Part shown: positions 1 to 5,786 of the stretch, in pieces | How the letters are laid out: the number at the start of each line of letters is the position of its first letter | How positions within the stretch are numbered: position 1 is the stretch's first letter | Origin: Anaerolineales bacterium | GTDB lineage: Bacteria; Chloroflexota; Anaerolineae; Promineifilales; Promineifilaceae | Direction: 5' to 3' | DNA length: 7,137 nucleotides | Assembly: GCA_020432595.1 (NCBI GenBank) | Contig: JAGQGA010000276.1 | Coordinates: forward strand, 1 to 7,137 | Translations under genes and position numbers: made by a program | Notes under the pieces: generated by a model | Told to the model about the DNA's origin: nothing | Databases searched by the model: none | What the model saw: only the letters and a program-made list of their open reading frames with translations

Positions 1-12
1 ACTGGAGAAAGT

Positions 13-1653
13 ATGGAAGCGCAATTCCCGTTTCTCTCTATCATTACACTGTCGCCCATTTTGGCAGCAGTTGTTATCTTGCTGTTGCCAGAGGAACGGC
101 GCGAAAATGCTCGTATGCTGGCTTTGGCTGCCATGATTCTTGGCTTAGCACTCTCACTTGGGGTGTACATAGGCTATTATCAATCACTTTCTGGCATGCA
201 GGGTGTTTTGTGGTCAGACACGCTGCTCTTTGTGGAAGAGGCTAAGTGGATTCCCAGCTTGGGTATTGGCTACATCATGGGTGTTGATGGGTTAAGTGCC
301 ACCTTGGTGCTGCTCACTGCCATTGTGGGGGTGGGCGGTACGCTTATCTCCTGGAGCATTGATGACCGTCCCCGCGAGTTTTTTGCCTTCTTTATGCTAC
401 TGGTGGCTGGTGTGCATGGGGTGTTTGTGGCCGTAGATGGCTTTTTGCTCTTCTTCTTCTATGAGCTGGCTGTGCTGCCCATGTACGTCATGATTGTCAT
501 CTGGGGTTGGAAGGAACGGCGCGAATATGCGGCGATGAAGCTGACGCTCTATCTGCTGATTGGGAGCTTTATCTCCTTTATCGCCTTCCTGGTGCTGTAT
601 TTCAAGCTGCCGGAGCAGGGTTTGCCGATGACTTTTGATCTGCGCGTGTGGGCGGAGGCGAATTTCCCGTTTGATGTGCAGGTGATTTGGTTTATGCCAT
701 TGTTCTTGGGGTTTGCGATTCTGGCAGGTTTGTTCCCGTTCCACAACTGGTCACCCGATGGGCACGTGGCGGCACCAACGGCCGTTTCTATGATTCACGC
801 TGGGGTGTTGATGAAACTCGGTGCCTACGCCTCCATGCGCGTTGGTATCCAGATTTTGCCCGAAGGCACCGTCTTTTGGATGCCTTTCATCATCTTGCTT
901 ACACTCATCAACGTTATATACGGCTCCTTCATTGCCATGCGCCAAACCGACATGAAATACCTCATTGGGTATTCCAGTGTGAGTCATATGGGGTTGGTCT
1001 CCATGGGGTTTGCCGCCATGAACCTGGAAGGGTTTGTGGGTGCTTCTATCCAAATGGTTAGCCACGGTGTCATGACCGCTCTCTTCTTCTCTGTGGTCGG
1101 GATGGTTTATGACCGAGCCCATACCCGCAGTATGGATGAGCTAAGTGGGATGGGCAAGGTGTTCCAATGGCCCATGGTGGCCTTTATCCTCGGTGGTTTG
1201 GTTTCCATGGGTATGCCAGGGTTGTCAGGCTTTATTGCCGAATTTCCCATTTTCCTCGGCGTGTGGAGCGGTGGTGATATGAGTTTAGCTGGAACGGCAT
1301 TTAATCTAAACCCGGCCAATTATTATCCCTGGATCGCCATTGTTTCCTCTATTGCTATCGTTATTACAGCGGCTTATGTGCTGCGGGCGGTTGGCATTGT
1401 GTTCTTTGGGGATTATGACCCACACAAATGGCACGATATGCGACCGATTCTTGCTATTGATAAGGCAACGCTGGTTGGTTTTTGTGTTATTTTGGTCATT
1501 ATCGGTATCTTTCCCTCGGTGATTGCGCCGATGGTCGAGGCTGGGGTGGCTCCGGTCGTTAACCGTTTGGAAACGGCACAACAGGCCGCCAATTTTATGG
1601 GGGCTGCCCAAACGGCTGCTACCCACCTGTTTGCCTGGTTGGGAGGTGCATAG
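13..1653 (+). CDS. nuoM: NADH-quinone oxidoreductase subunit M (complex I antiporter-like subunit)
   Basis: This 546-residue polytopic membrane protein is one of the three antiporter-like subunits in the complex I membrane arm, which moves protons across the cytoplasmic membrane as NADH is oxidised by quinone. Seen in the sequence: the TM5 glutamate E151 in LLFFFYELAVLPMY (E. coli E144); HNWSPDGHVAAPTA at 244-257; TM8 lysine K268 (E. coli K265); QTDMKYLIGYSSVSHMG at 311-327 with H325; H351; and TM12 glutamate E410 in GFIAEF (E. coli E407). The TM7 lysine (E. coli K234) is absent: an ungapped alignment puts leucine 237 there. Length is slightly above the E. coli protein (about 509). The ATG follows a GGAG at 4-7 with a 5-nt spacer, and the N-terminus matches family starts. 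The reading frame is open upstream to the window edge, so a longer start cannot be fully excluded. nuoN begins on the next base. Confidence 0.97.
   Translation: MEAQFPFLSIITLSPILAAVVILLLPEERRENARMLALAAMILGLALSLGVYIGYYQSLSGMQGVLWSDTLLFVEEAKWIPSLGIGYIMGVDGLSATLVLLTAIVGVGGTLISWSIDDRPREFFAFFMLLVAGVHGVFVAVDGFLLFFFYELAVLPMYVMIVIWGWKERREYAAMKLTLYLLIGSFISFIAFLVLYFKLPEQGLPMTFDLRVWAEANFPFDVQVIWFMPLFLGFAILAGLFPFHNWSPDGHVAAPTAVSMIHAGVLMKLGAYASMRVGIQILPEGTVFWMPFIILLTLINVIYGSFIAMRQTDMKYLIGYSSVSHMGLVSMGFAAMNLEGFVGASIQMVSHGVMTALFFSVVGMVYDRAHTRSMDELSGMGKVFQWPMVAFILGGLVSMGMPGLSGFIAEFPIFLGVWSGGDMSLAGTAFNLNPANYYPWIAIVSSIAIVITAAYVLRAVGIVFFGDYDPHKWHDMRPILAIDKATLVGFCVILVIIGIFPSVIAPMVEAGVAPVVNRLETAQQAANFMGAAQTAATHLFAWLGGA
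777..786. repeat. AACGGCCGTT palindrome, copy in nuoM
   Basis: A perfect 10-bp palindrome inside nuoM (codons Thr-Ala-Val). It is one of three exact copies in the window; the related core CGGCCG occurs in five further places. Confidence 0.6.
1642..1648 (+). promoter_or_regulatory. Ribosome binding site of nuoN inside the nuoM 3' end
   Basis: GGAGGTG lies within the last codons of nuoM, 5 nt before the GTG at 1654. It fixes the GTG start of nuoN although the two genes have no gap, and it suggests translational coupling between NuoM and NuoN. Confidence 0.8.
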
Positions 1654-3198
1654 GTGAGTTCAAATATTACCCTCTCCTGGTGGTTGGCTATTGTCCCCGA
1701 AATTAGCCTCACCGTTCTCCTGTTTATCGTCTTGCTTTACCATCGGTTTGTGAAACCGGAAGACAAGCGGCAAATCGGGATTTTTACCGCCTGGGGTGCG
1801 TTTGTGACCCTACTCATCACACTGGGTCTGTGGCTGTTCTTTGCCGAGCCAGGTGTCGAGCCGATGTTGGTTTGGGGTGGGATGATCCGGCACGATTTGG
1901 TGACGCTGGTTTTCCGTGTCATGTTCCTGATAGCACTCATGATCACTGCGCTGATTTCGGTTGAAATTGAGCATCTGCAAAGCAGCGAATATTACGGCTT
2001 ATTGGTGTCAGCTACGATTGGCTTTAGCCTGATGGCAGCCGGGGCTGACTTGATCATGATTTATCTGGCATTGGAAACGGCCAGTATTTCCTCCTACATT
2101 TTAGCGGGCTTCTATACCCAAAATGCGCGTTCTTCGGAAGCGGGGATGAAATATTTTGTCTATGGGGCGTTTGCCACAGGGATTATGCTTTATGGCATGA
2201 GCCTGATTTATGGGTTGACAACGCAAACGAATTTGGTTGCAGTGGCATCGGTGTTGGCAGGGCAGACAAGCGCGTTGACGAGTACGGCGGCTCCGCTGGT
2301 AACGGCCGTTACGCTCGATGGCGGTGCTGGCATTTCTACGTCAGTCAATGCCGTTTTGCTGCTGGCAGCGGCCATGATGGCAGTGGGGTTTGGTTACAAA
2401 ATATCGGCCGTTCCCTTCCACTTCTGGACACCAGACGTTTACGATGGCTCTCCTACCCCGTTCACCGGTTTTTTGTCTACGGCTTCCAAGGCGGCTGGGT
2501 TTGCCATCTTTATTCGCGTCTTTTCGGCCGGCGTGCTGGGAAACCCCAGCAGCAGCATTTGGTGGGGGATGTTGGTTGCCATTTGTATCGTCACAATGGC
2601 TCTTGGCAACTTTGTCGCTATTTTCCAAACCAACATCAAACGCCTCCTGGCCTACTCTAGTATTGCTCAAGCTGGCTACGCCATGATTGGGCTAGTCACC
2701 TTTTCCCAAAGCGGCTCTGGTGCCACGATGTTCTATCTGCTCATGTACATCTTTACTAATATTGCTGCTTTTGGTGTGATTATCTTGGTCAGCAACGTCA
2801 CAGGCTCTGAGGAGCTTGACGATTTCTCAGGCCTTAGCCGCCGTTCCCCCTATCTCGCTTTAGCAATGATGTTGGCGATTCTTTCGCTAGGTGGTATTCC
2901 ACCCACGGCTGGTTTTCTGGGTAAGTTCTTTTTGTTCAAAGCGGCCGTTGATGCTGGTCTCTGGTGGCTGGCTCTCATTGGCATCGTTCTTGCCTTTGTT
3001 GCCCTCTACTACTACTTAAGCATCATCAAATACATGTACCTCTATCGCTCGGACAATGAAGACAAAGCCATTCCTATTTCCCGTGCGGCACAGGTTGGTT
3101 TGGCATTTTCTGTTTTCTTCATTATCCTGCTAGGGGTTTATGCTGGCCCAGCTATTGACTGGACTAATCAGGCTGCCGCCGCCTTTTTTGCTGGCTGA
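1654..3198 (+). CDS. nuoN: NADH-quinone oxidoreductase subunit N (complex I antiporter-like subunit)
   Basis: This 514-residue membrane subunit of complex I sits next to NuoM in the membrane arm and is usually the last gene of nuo operons, as here. Visible key residues: E141 in YLALETASIS (E. coli E133), K166 in EAGMKYFVYGA (E. coli K158), K249 in GFGYKISAVPFHFWTPDVYDG (E. coli K217), K279 in STASKAAGF (E. coli K247), NIKRLLAYSSIAQAGY at 327-342, and K424 in GIPPTAGFLGKFF (E. coli K395). The proton-path residues are therefore intact. The loop between K166 and K249 is about 24 residues longer than in E. coli and is rich in Thr, Ala, Ser and Gly (about 188-232). The start is GTG, abutting the nuoM stop, with a strong upstream Shine-Dalgarno. 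No terminator follows; the next signal is the atp promoter. Confidence 0.97.
   Translation: MSSNITLSWWLAIVPEISLTVLLFIVLLYHRFVKPEDKRQIGIFTAWGAFVTLLITLGLWLFFAEPGVEPMLVWGGMIRHDLVTLVFRVMFLIALMITALISVEIEHLQSSEYYGLLVSATIGFSLMAAGADLIMIYLALETASISSYILAGFYTQNARSSEAGMKYFVYGAFATGIMLYGMSLIYGLTTQTNLVAVASVLAGQTSALTSTAAPLVTAVTLDGGAGISTSVNAVLLLAAAMMAVGFGYKISAVPFHFWTPDVYDGSPTPFTGFLSTASKAAGFAIFIRVFSAGVLGNPSSSIWWGMLVAICIVTMALGNFVAIFQTNIKRLLAYSSIAQAGYAMIGLVTFSQSGSGATMFYLLMYIFTNIAAFGVIILVSNVTGSEELDDFSGLSRRSPYLALAMMLAILSLGGIPPTAGFLGKFFLFKAAVDAGLWWLALIGIVLAFVALYYYLSIIKYMYLYRSDNEDKAIPISRAAQVGLAFSVFFIILLGVYAGPAIDWTNQAAAAFFAG
2301..2310. repeat. AACGGCCGTT palindrome, copy in nuoN
   Basis: An exact copy of the same 10-bp palindrome, inside the Thr/Ala-rich extra loop of nuoN. 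Confidence 0.6.
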
Positions 3199-3225
3199 TC
3201 AAGCAGAATATAAATCAAAAATTCG

Positions 3226-3253
3226 TTGTCATGGCGGGCGTTTGTGATATAAT
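3226..3253 (+). promoter_or_regulatory. Predicted sigma70-type promoter of the atp F0 operon
   Basis: TTGTCA at 3226-3231 matches the -35 consensus at 5 of 6 positions. A perfect TATAAT at 3248-3253 lies 16 bp downstream, and TG at 3245-3246 gives an extended -10. The expected transcription start is about 3259-3261, leaving a leader of roughly 26 nt before the GTG of the atpI-like gene. It lies in the 87-bp gap after nuoN, so the ATP synthase genes can be transcribed apart from the nuo operon. This is a pattern match only. Confidence 0.75.
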
Positions 3254-3269
3254 TCCCAAACGCTCGCCA
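3232..3269. promoter_or_regulatory. Inverted repeat centred on the atp -10 box (candidate operator)
   Basis: The left arm (3232-3244, TGGCGGGCGTTTG) and right arm (3257-3269, CAAACGCTCGCCA) are complementary over 13 positions, with one G-T pair. They flank a 12-bp core, 3245-3256, that contains TATAAT. The centre of the dyad and the centre of the -10 hexamer coincide at 3250.5. An A-run follows the right arm instead of a T-run, so it does not read as a + strand intrinsic terminator. A dimeric repressor site is the simplest reading. In nuo read-through RNA the same sequence would fold into a strong hairpin that could protect the nuo mRNA 3' end. Confidence 0.6.
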
Positions 3270-3285
3270 AAAAAGCTAAGTCACG

Positions 3286-3573
3286 GTGAGTAAAAATCAA
3301 CAGCACATTAATCAAACTGCTCTTTTAGCTGGCGTCATCGGTCAAGTTGGTTGTGTTGTTGTCGTAATCATCGGCGTGGCGCTTGGTGCGGGTATCCTTC
3401 TGGATAGATTCCTTGGTACACGTGCAATTTTTACAGTCTTACTTATGGTGGGTAGCGTTCCCGTTGCCCTCTACATCACGGTGCGTGTGAGCATGACGGC
3501 TGTCGCACGTTCCCAGCAGTTATTAGAAGAAACAAAGAACGTAGATCAAGCGGAGGAAGCAACCGAAGAATGA
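3286..3573 (+). CDS. atpI: AtpI/AtpZ-like small membrane protein (ATP synthase gene 1 family)
   Basis: This 95-residue protein has two predicted membrane helices (about 11-36 and 48-66) joined by a short loop with the family signature GILLDRFLGT (36-45), then a charged C-terminal tail rich in Glu. It resembles the ATPase gene 1 (AtpI/AtpZ-like) family that opens many atp operons. Relatives are reported to help c-ring assembly or to bind Mg or Ca ions; the exact role here is inferred. The GTG start is the only plausible one, since an in-frame TAA lies at 3277-3279. No clear Shine-Dalgarno precedes it, so translation from the short A-rich leader may be weak, which would suit a low-copy assembly factor. 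The stop overlaps the atpB start by 4 nt (ATGA). Confidence 0.85.
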   Translation: MSKNQQHINQTALLAGVIGQVGCVVVVIIGVALGAGILLDRFLGTRAIFTVLLMVGSVPVALYITVRVSMTAVARSQQLLEETKNVDQAEEATEE

Positions 3574-4637
3574 AAAAACGTTATATCGTTTACGGGTTAC
3601 TTATTGTTCTGCTCTTGCTAAGCATCATCCCATCGTTGACACCGGTCTTACCGGTTATCCAACTGCCGGGTGAAGTTTTATGGGCATGGCCCGGAGGGAA
3701 ATCCTTCCTGGGTGGTTTGTTTGGTGCTGGGTTTACCAACACCTTCTTGGCAACCCTGGTCACATTTGTCATTGTTCTAATCATGGCGTTTCGTTTGCGT
3801 GCCAAATCCAGAACAGCTAATGACGTGCCGTCGGGTTTCTACAACTTCTTTGAGATGCTTGTTGAAATGCTGTATGGGTATGTGGAAAATGCGGCCGGCA
3901 AATGGGCTAAAAACTTTTTCCCATTTTTCATGACTTTCATCCTGTGGATCGTTGTTTCTAACTGGATGGAGCTTGTCCCTGGCGTAGATTCCATTGGCAA
4001 GTGGGAAAACCTGCCTCATTTTGAAGCTGAAAAAGCTGTTCAACTGGCCGAAGCGGAAGCTGAAGCTGCTGGTGTTCATCTTTCTGAGGAAGAGATTCTT
4101 GAGATTGAAGAGACAGTACACCATGAGGTGGATGAGGCCAATGTTGGGAATGTGCAGAACGGTATTATCTTAACCAAGGCTTCTGAGCCAAAGCCTGATA
4201 ATGCTGATTGGACAATTGTTCCTTATTTGCGTGCTGCGGCGACTGACCTTAACTTTACTCTGGCTATCGCTATCATTTCTGTGATAATGACCCAATACTA
4301 TGGGATGAAAGCACAGGGCATGAAGTATTGGAGCAAATTCTTTACCTGGAATGGCGACAAGATTAAGGAAAATCCGCTGGCAATTATGGATACCGGTGTT
4401 GGTATTCTGGAATTTGTCAGTGAGGTCTTCAAGATAGTATCATTTGCCTTCCGGCTCTTGGGTAACATTTTTGCTGGTCAAGTGTTGCTTTTCGTGATTG
4501 GCTCGCTGGTACCTGTGGCGAACTTGCTCTTCTGGTTCCTGGAATTTGGGGTTGGGGCACTACAAGGTGTTGTGTTTGCCTTGTTGACCCTGACCTTTAT
4601 GTCTGGTGCGACAGAAAGCCACGGTCACGATCACTAG
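3570..4637 (+). CDS. atpB: F0F1 ATP synthase subunit a
   Basis: This is the stator membrane subunit that carries the two proton half-channels against the c-ring. The essential arginine is R295 in SFAFRLLGNIFAGQ (E. coli R210), and Q332 in GALQGVVF matches E. coli Q252. The positions of E. coli Glu219 and His245 are Q304 and E325, so the second acidic residue is carried by the last helix. The protein has 355 residues against about 271 in E. coli. Most of the excess lies between MELVP (133-137) and VPYLRAAATDLN (217-228): an insertion rich in Glu and Ala (about 148-212) with His at 150, 170, 184 and 185. The N-terminus (MKKR plus a hydrophobic stretch to about 30) resembles a signal peptide or extra anchor ahead of TM1 (about 55-76). 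The C-terminus is His-rich (HGHDH). The ATG overlaps the atpI-like stop (ATGA), with GGAGGA at 3552-3557 upstream. Confidence 0.96.
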   Translation: MKKRYIVYGLLIVLLLLSIIPSLTPVLPVIQLPGEVLWAWPGGKSFLGGLFGAGFTNTFLATLVTFVIVLIMAFRLRAKSRTANDVPSGFYNFFEMLVEMLYGYVENAAGKWAKNFFPFFMTFILWIVVSNWMELVPGVDSIGKWENLPHFEAEKAVQLAEAEAEAAGVHLSEEEILEIEETVHHEVDEANVGNVQNGIILTKASEPKPDNADWTIVPYLRAAATDLNFTLAIAIISVIMTQYYGMKAQGMKYWSKFFTWNGDKIKENPLAIMDTGVGILEFVSEVFKIVSFAFRLLGNIFAGQVLLFVIGSLVPVANLLFWFLEFGVGALQGVVFALLTLTFMSGATESHGHDH

Positions 4638-4657
4638 GAACTGTATTTTGTCAATTT

Positions 4658-4686
4658 AATCGGGATTTTTTAGCCTGATTTTTAAT
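4658..4686 (+). terminator. Weak stem-loop with T-run between atpB and atpE (possible attenuator or processing site)
   Basis: AATCGGG (4658-4664) pairs with CCTGATT (4674-4680) over 7 bp including one G-U pair. The loop is 9 nt and the stem is followed by TTT, giving five T in a row at 4679-4683. The stem is too weak to be a confident terminator inside an operon. It may be a partial attenuator, an mRNA end, or part of the U-rich leader that favours atpE translation. Confidence 0.3.
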
Positions 4687-4733
4687 AAGTAAAAACATAG
4701 ACTCGATAATCAAGGATTTGGAGGATATTTATT

Positions 4734-4982
4734 ATGGATGCAGAAGCTGCAGCTTTGATTGCAAATGGTTTGAAACTGTTAGGGGCTGGTTTAGCCATGA
4801 CAGGTGCTATTGGTGCTGGTGCTGGCGTAGGTATCGTTGTCGGTGGCGCTGTTCAGGGTATTGCGCGGAACCCCGATGCAGCCGGTACCATTCAGGGTAA
4901 CATGATCTTGGGTGTTGCTCTTGCAGAAGCGGTTGCTATTTACGCTTTGGTAGTAGCACTGATTCTGATCTTCGTGGCGTAA
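4734..4982 (+). CDS. atpE: F0F1 ATP synthase subunit c
   Basis: This 82-residue hairpin proteolipid forms the rotor c-ring. TM1 (about 12-40) carries a Gly/Ala helix-packing run at 25-38. The conserved polar loop is ARNPDA (44-49), with R45 and P47 facing F1. TM2 (about 53-80) carries the ion-binding carboxylate E65 in [13 protein letters not shown]. The positions that hold Ser/Thr next to the glutamate in sodium-binding c subunits are Ala66 and Val67, and the TM1 glutamine of those proteins is missing. This indicates proton coupling, an inference from known site motifs. The start has a strong GGAGGA at 4720-4725 with an 8-nt spacer in an AT-rich leader, consistent with the high c-subunit output required. 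The gap to atpB is 96 nt. Confidence 0.97.
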   Translation: MDAEAAALIANGLKLLGAGLAMTGAIGAGAGVGIVVGGAVQGIARNPDAAGTIQGNMILGVALAEAVAIYALVVALILIFVA

Positions 4983-4992
4983 AGTTTAGCTT

Positions 4993-5011
4993 GGTTGGCA
5001 TTTAGCCAATT
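4993..5011 (+). repeat. Small hairpin in the atpE-atpF gap
   Basis: TTGGC (4995-4999) pairs with GCCAA (5005-5009) around a 5-nt loop, extendable by two G-U pairs. It sits just before the atpF ribosome binding site (AGGAG at 5017-5021). No T-run follows. It might shape mRNA processing or stability between the abundant c message and atpF, but it is short enough to be chance. Confidence 0.25.
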
Positions 5012-5025
5012 TAGAGAGGAGCAAC

Positions 5026-5730
5026 ATGGAAGCTTTAGGTATTAACTTAGGCTACATTATCATGCAGATTGCGCTCTTCATTATTTTGATGACGGTGCTG
5101 CGTAACTATGCGTATGACCCCATCATCAACATGCTGGAAGAGCGGAAAGCCAAAATTGCAAAGGGGCTGGAAGATGCCCGTCAGGCAGCCATTGCGCGTG
5201 AAAATGCGGATGCAGAGGCTAAGAAGATTTTAGACGCAGCGCGGGCAGAAGCCTCCAAGGTTCGCCAAGATGCGGCCGTTCAGGCAGAGGAAACGGCTAA
5301 GGGTATTGTTGCCCAGGCACATGATGAAGCTCGTGGTGTTGTGGCAGCAGCCCGTGATGGTGCCTTGGAAGAACGTGACCGTATTCTGTCAGAACTACGC
5401 GGTCAGGTGGCAGCGATTTCTATTGCTGCGGCTAACAAACTGGTTGGCGAATCTTTGAGCGAAGACCGGCAGCGGGCGTTGATTGGTGATTTCTTTGCCA
5501 AGGCACCGGCCAAAATCGCTGGTCTAAGTGGTAATACAGCTGAGGTTGTTAGTGCTTTGCCATTGACCGATGCTGAACAAGCTAGCCTGAAAGGTTCAAT
5601 CAAGGCTGAGAATGTTTCCTTCAAAGTTGACCCGAAGATTTTGGGTGGTTTGATTGTTCGGGTTGGTGACCAGGTTGTAGATGACAGCGTGGCAAGCCGG
5701 ATGAGTGCTTTGGGCGGTTCGCTGAACTAA
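5026..5730 (+). CDS. atpF: F0F1 ATP synthase subunit b fused to the C-terminal domain of subunit delta
   Basis: Subunit b is the peripheral stalk that holds F1 against the F0 stator. Residues 1-25 form the single membrane anchor. They are followed by the family motif NYAYDPIINMLEERKAKIAKGL (27-48) and a long Ala/Glu/Arg-rich helix to about 155, typical of b coiled coils. A normal b would end near 160. Here residues about 172-234 match the C-terminal part of delta (AtpH/OSCP): EVVSALPLTDAEQ (173-185), then VDPKILGGLIVRVGDQVVDDSV (201-222) and a closing helix SRMSALGGSL. This corresponds to the E. coli delta region [23 protein letters not shown]. The six-helix N-terminal domain of delta that binds F1 alpha is not present. 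The total of 234 residues compares with about 156 for E. coli b. The ATG has AGGAG 4 nt upstream. It is the last gene before a terminator; no separate atpH or F1 gene follows. Confidence 0.93.
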   Translation: MEALGINLGYIIMQIALFIILMTVLRNYAYDPIINMLEERKAKIAKGLEDARQAAIARENADAEAKKILDAARAEASKVRQDAAVQAEETAKGIVAQAHDEARGVVAAARDGALEERDRILSELRGQVAAISIAAANKLVGESLSEDRQRALIGDFFAKAPAKIAGLSGNTAEVVSALPLTDAEQASLKGSIKAENVSFKVDPKILGGLIVRVGDQVVDDSVASRMSALGGSLN

Positions 5731-5749
5731 ACATTACTTGTTATCAATG

Positions 5750-5782
5750 AAAAAAAGGACCAGCAACTTGCTGGTCTTTTTT
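5750..5782. terminator. Bidirectional intrinsic terminator between atpF and the convergent AIM24-like gene
   Basis: GACCAGC (5758-5764) and GCTGGTC (5770-5776) form a perfect 7-bp stem around AACTT. Seven A precede it (5750-5756) and six T follow it (5777-5782). Read on the + strand it ends the atp operon; read on the - strand the A-run becomes the U-tract that ends the convergent gene, whose stop is at 5787-5789. Confidence 0.92.
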
Positions 5783-5786
5783 GTTC

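Noticed and set aside
93..530. Near-identical 18-base words at 93-110 and 513-530 in nuoM
   Set aside because: They encode the similar peptides ERRENA and ERREYA at two unrelated loops; probably coincidence of codon use, not a mobile repeat.
397..1712. Several long open frames on the - strand and alternate + frame within nuoM
   Set aside because: They overlap a gene with clear family motifs along its length, have no family resemblance, and have low-complexity, basic, His/Arg-rich translations typical of antisense shadows.
3232..3276. Dyad after nuoN read as an intrinsic terminator
   Set aside because: It is followed by an A-run, not a T-run, and contains a perfect -10 box in its core; an operator or mRNA-end hairpin fits better.
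3551..3573. Frameshift or fusion at the atpI-like/atpB junction
   Set aside because: The 4-nt ATGA overlap is an ordinary translational coupling arrangement; both proteins are complete.
4648..4710. Possible atpE promoter (TTGTCA at 4648, GATAAT at 4705)
   Set aside because: The boxes are about 51 bp apart and neither has a partner at 16-18 bp spacing with a good match.
4718..4900. Alternate frame overlapping the atpE start
   Set aside because: Cys/Trp/Arg-rich translation out of frame with subunit c; no family match.
4734..4982. Sodium-type (N-ATPase-like) c subunit, suggested by the missing delta gene
   Set aside because: Ala66 and Val67 replace the Ser/Thr residues, and the TM1 glutamine is absent; the proton type is favoured.
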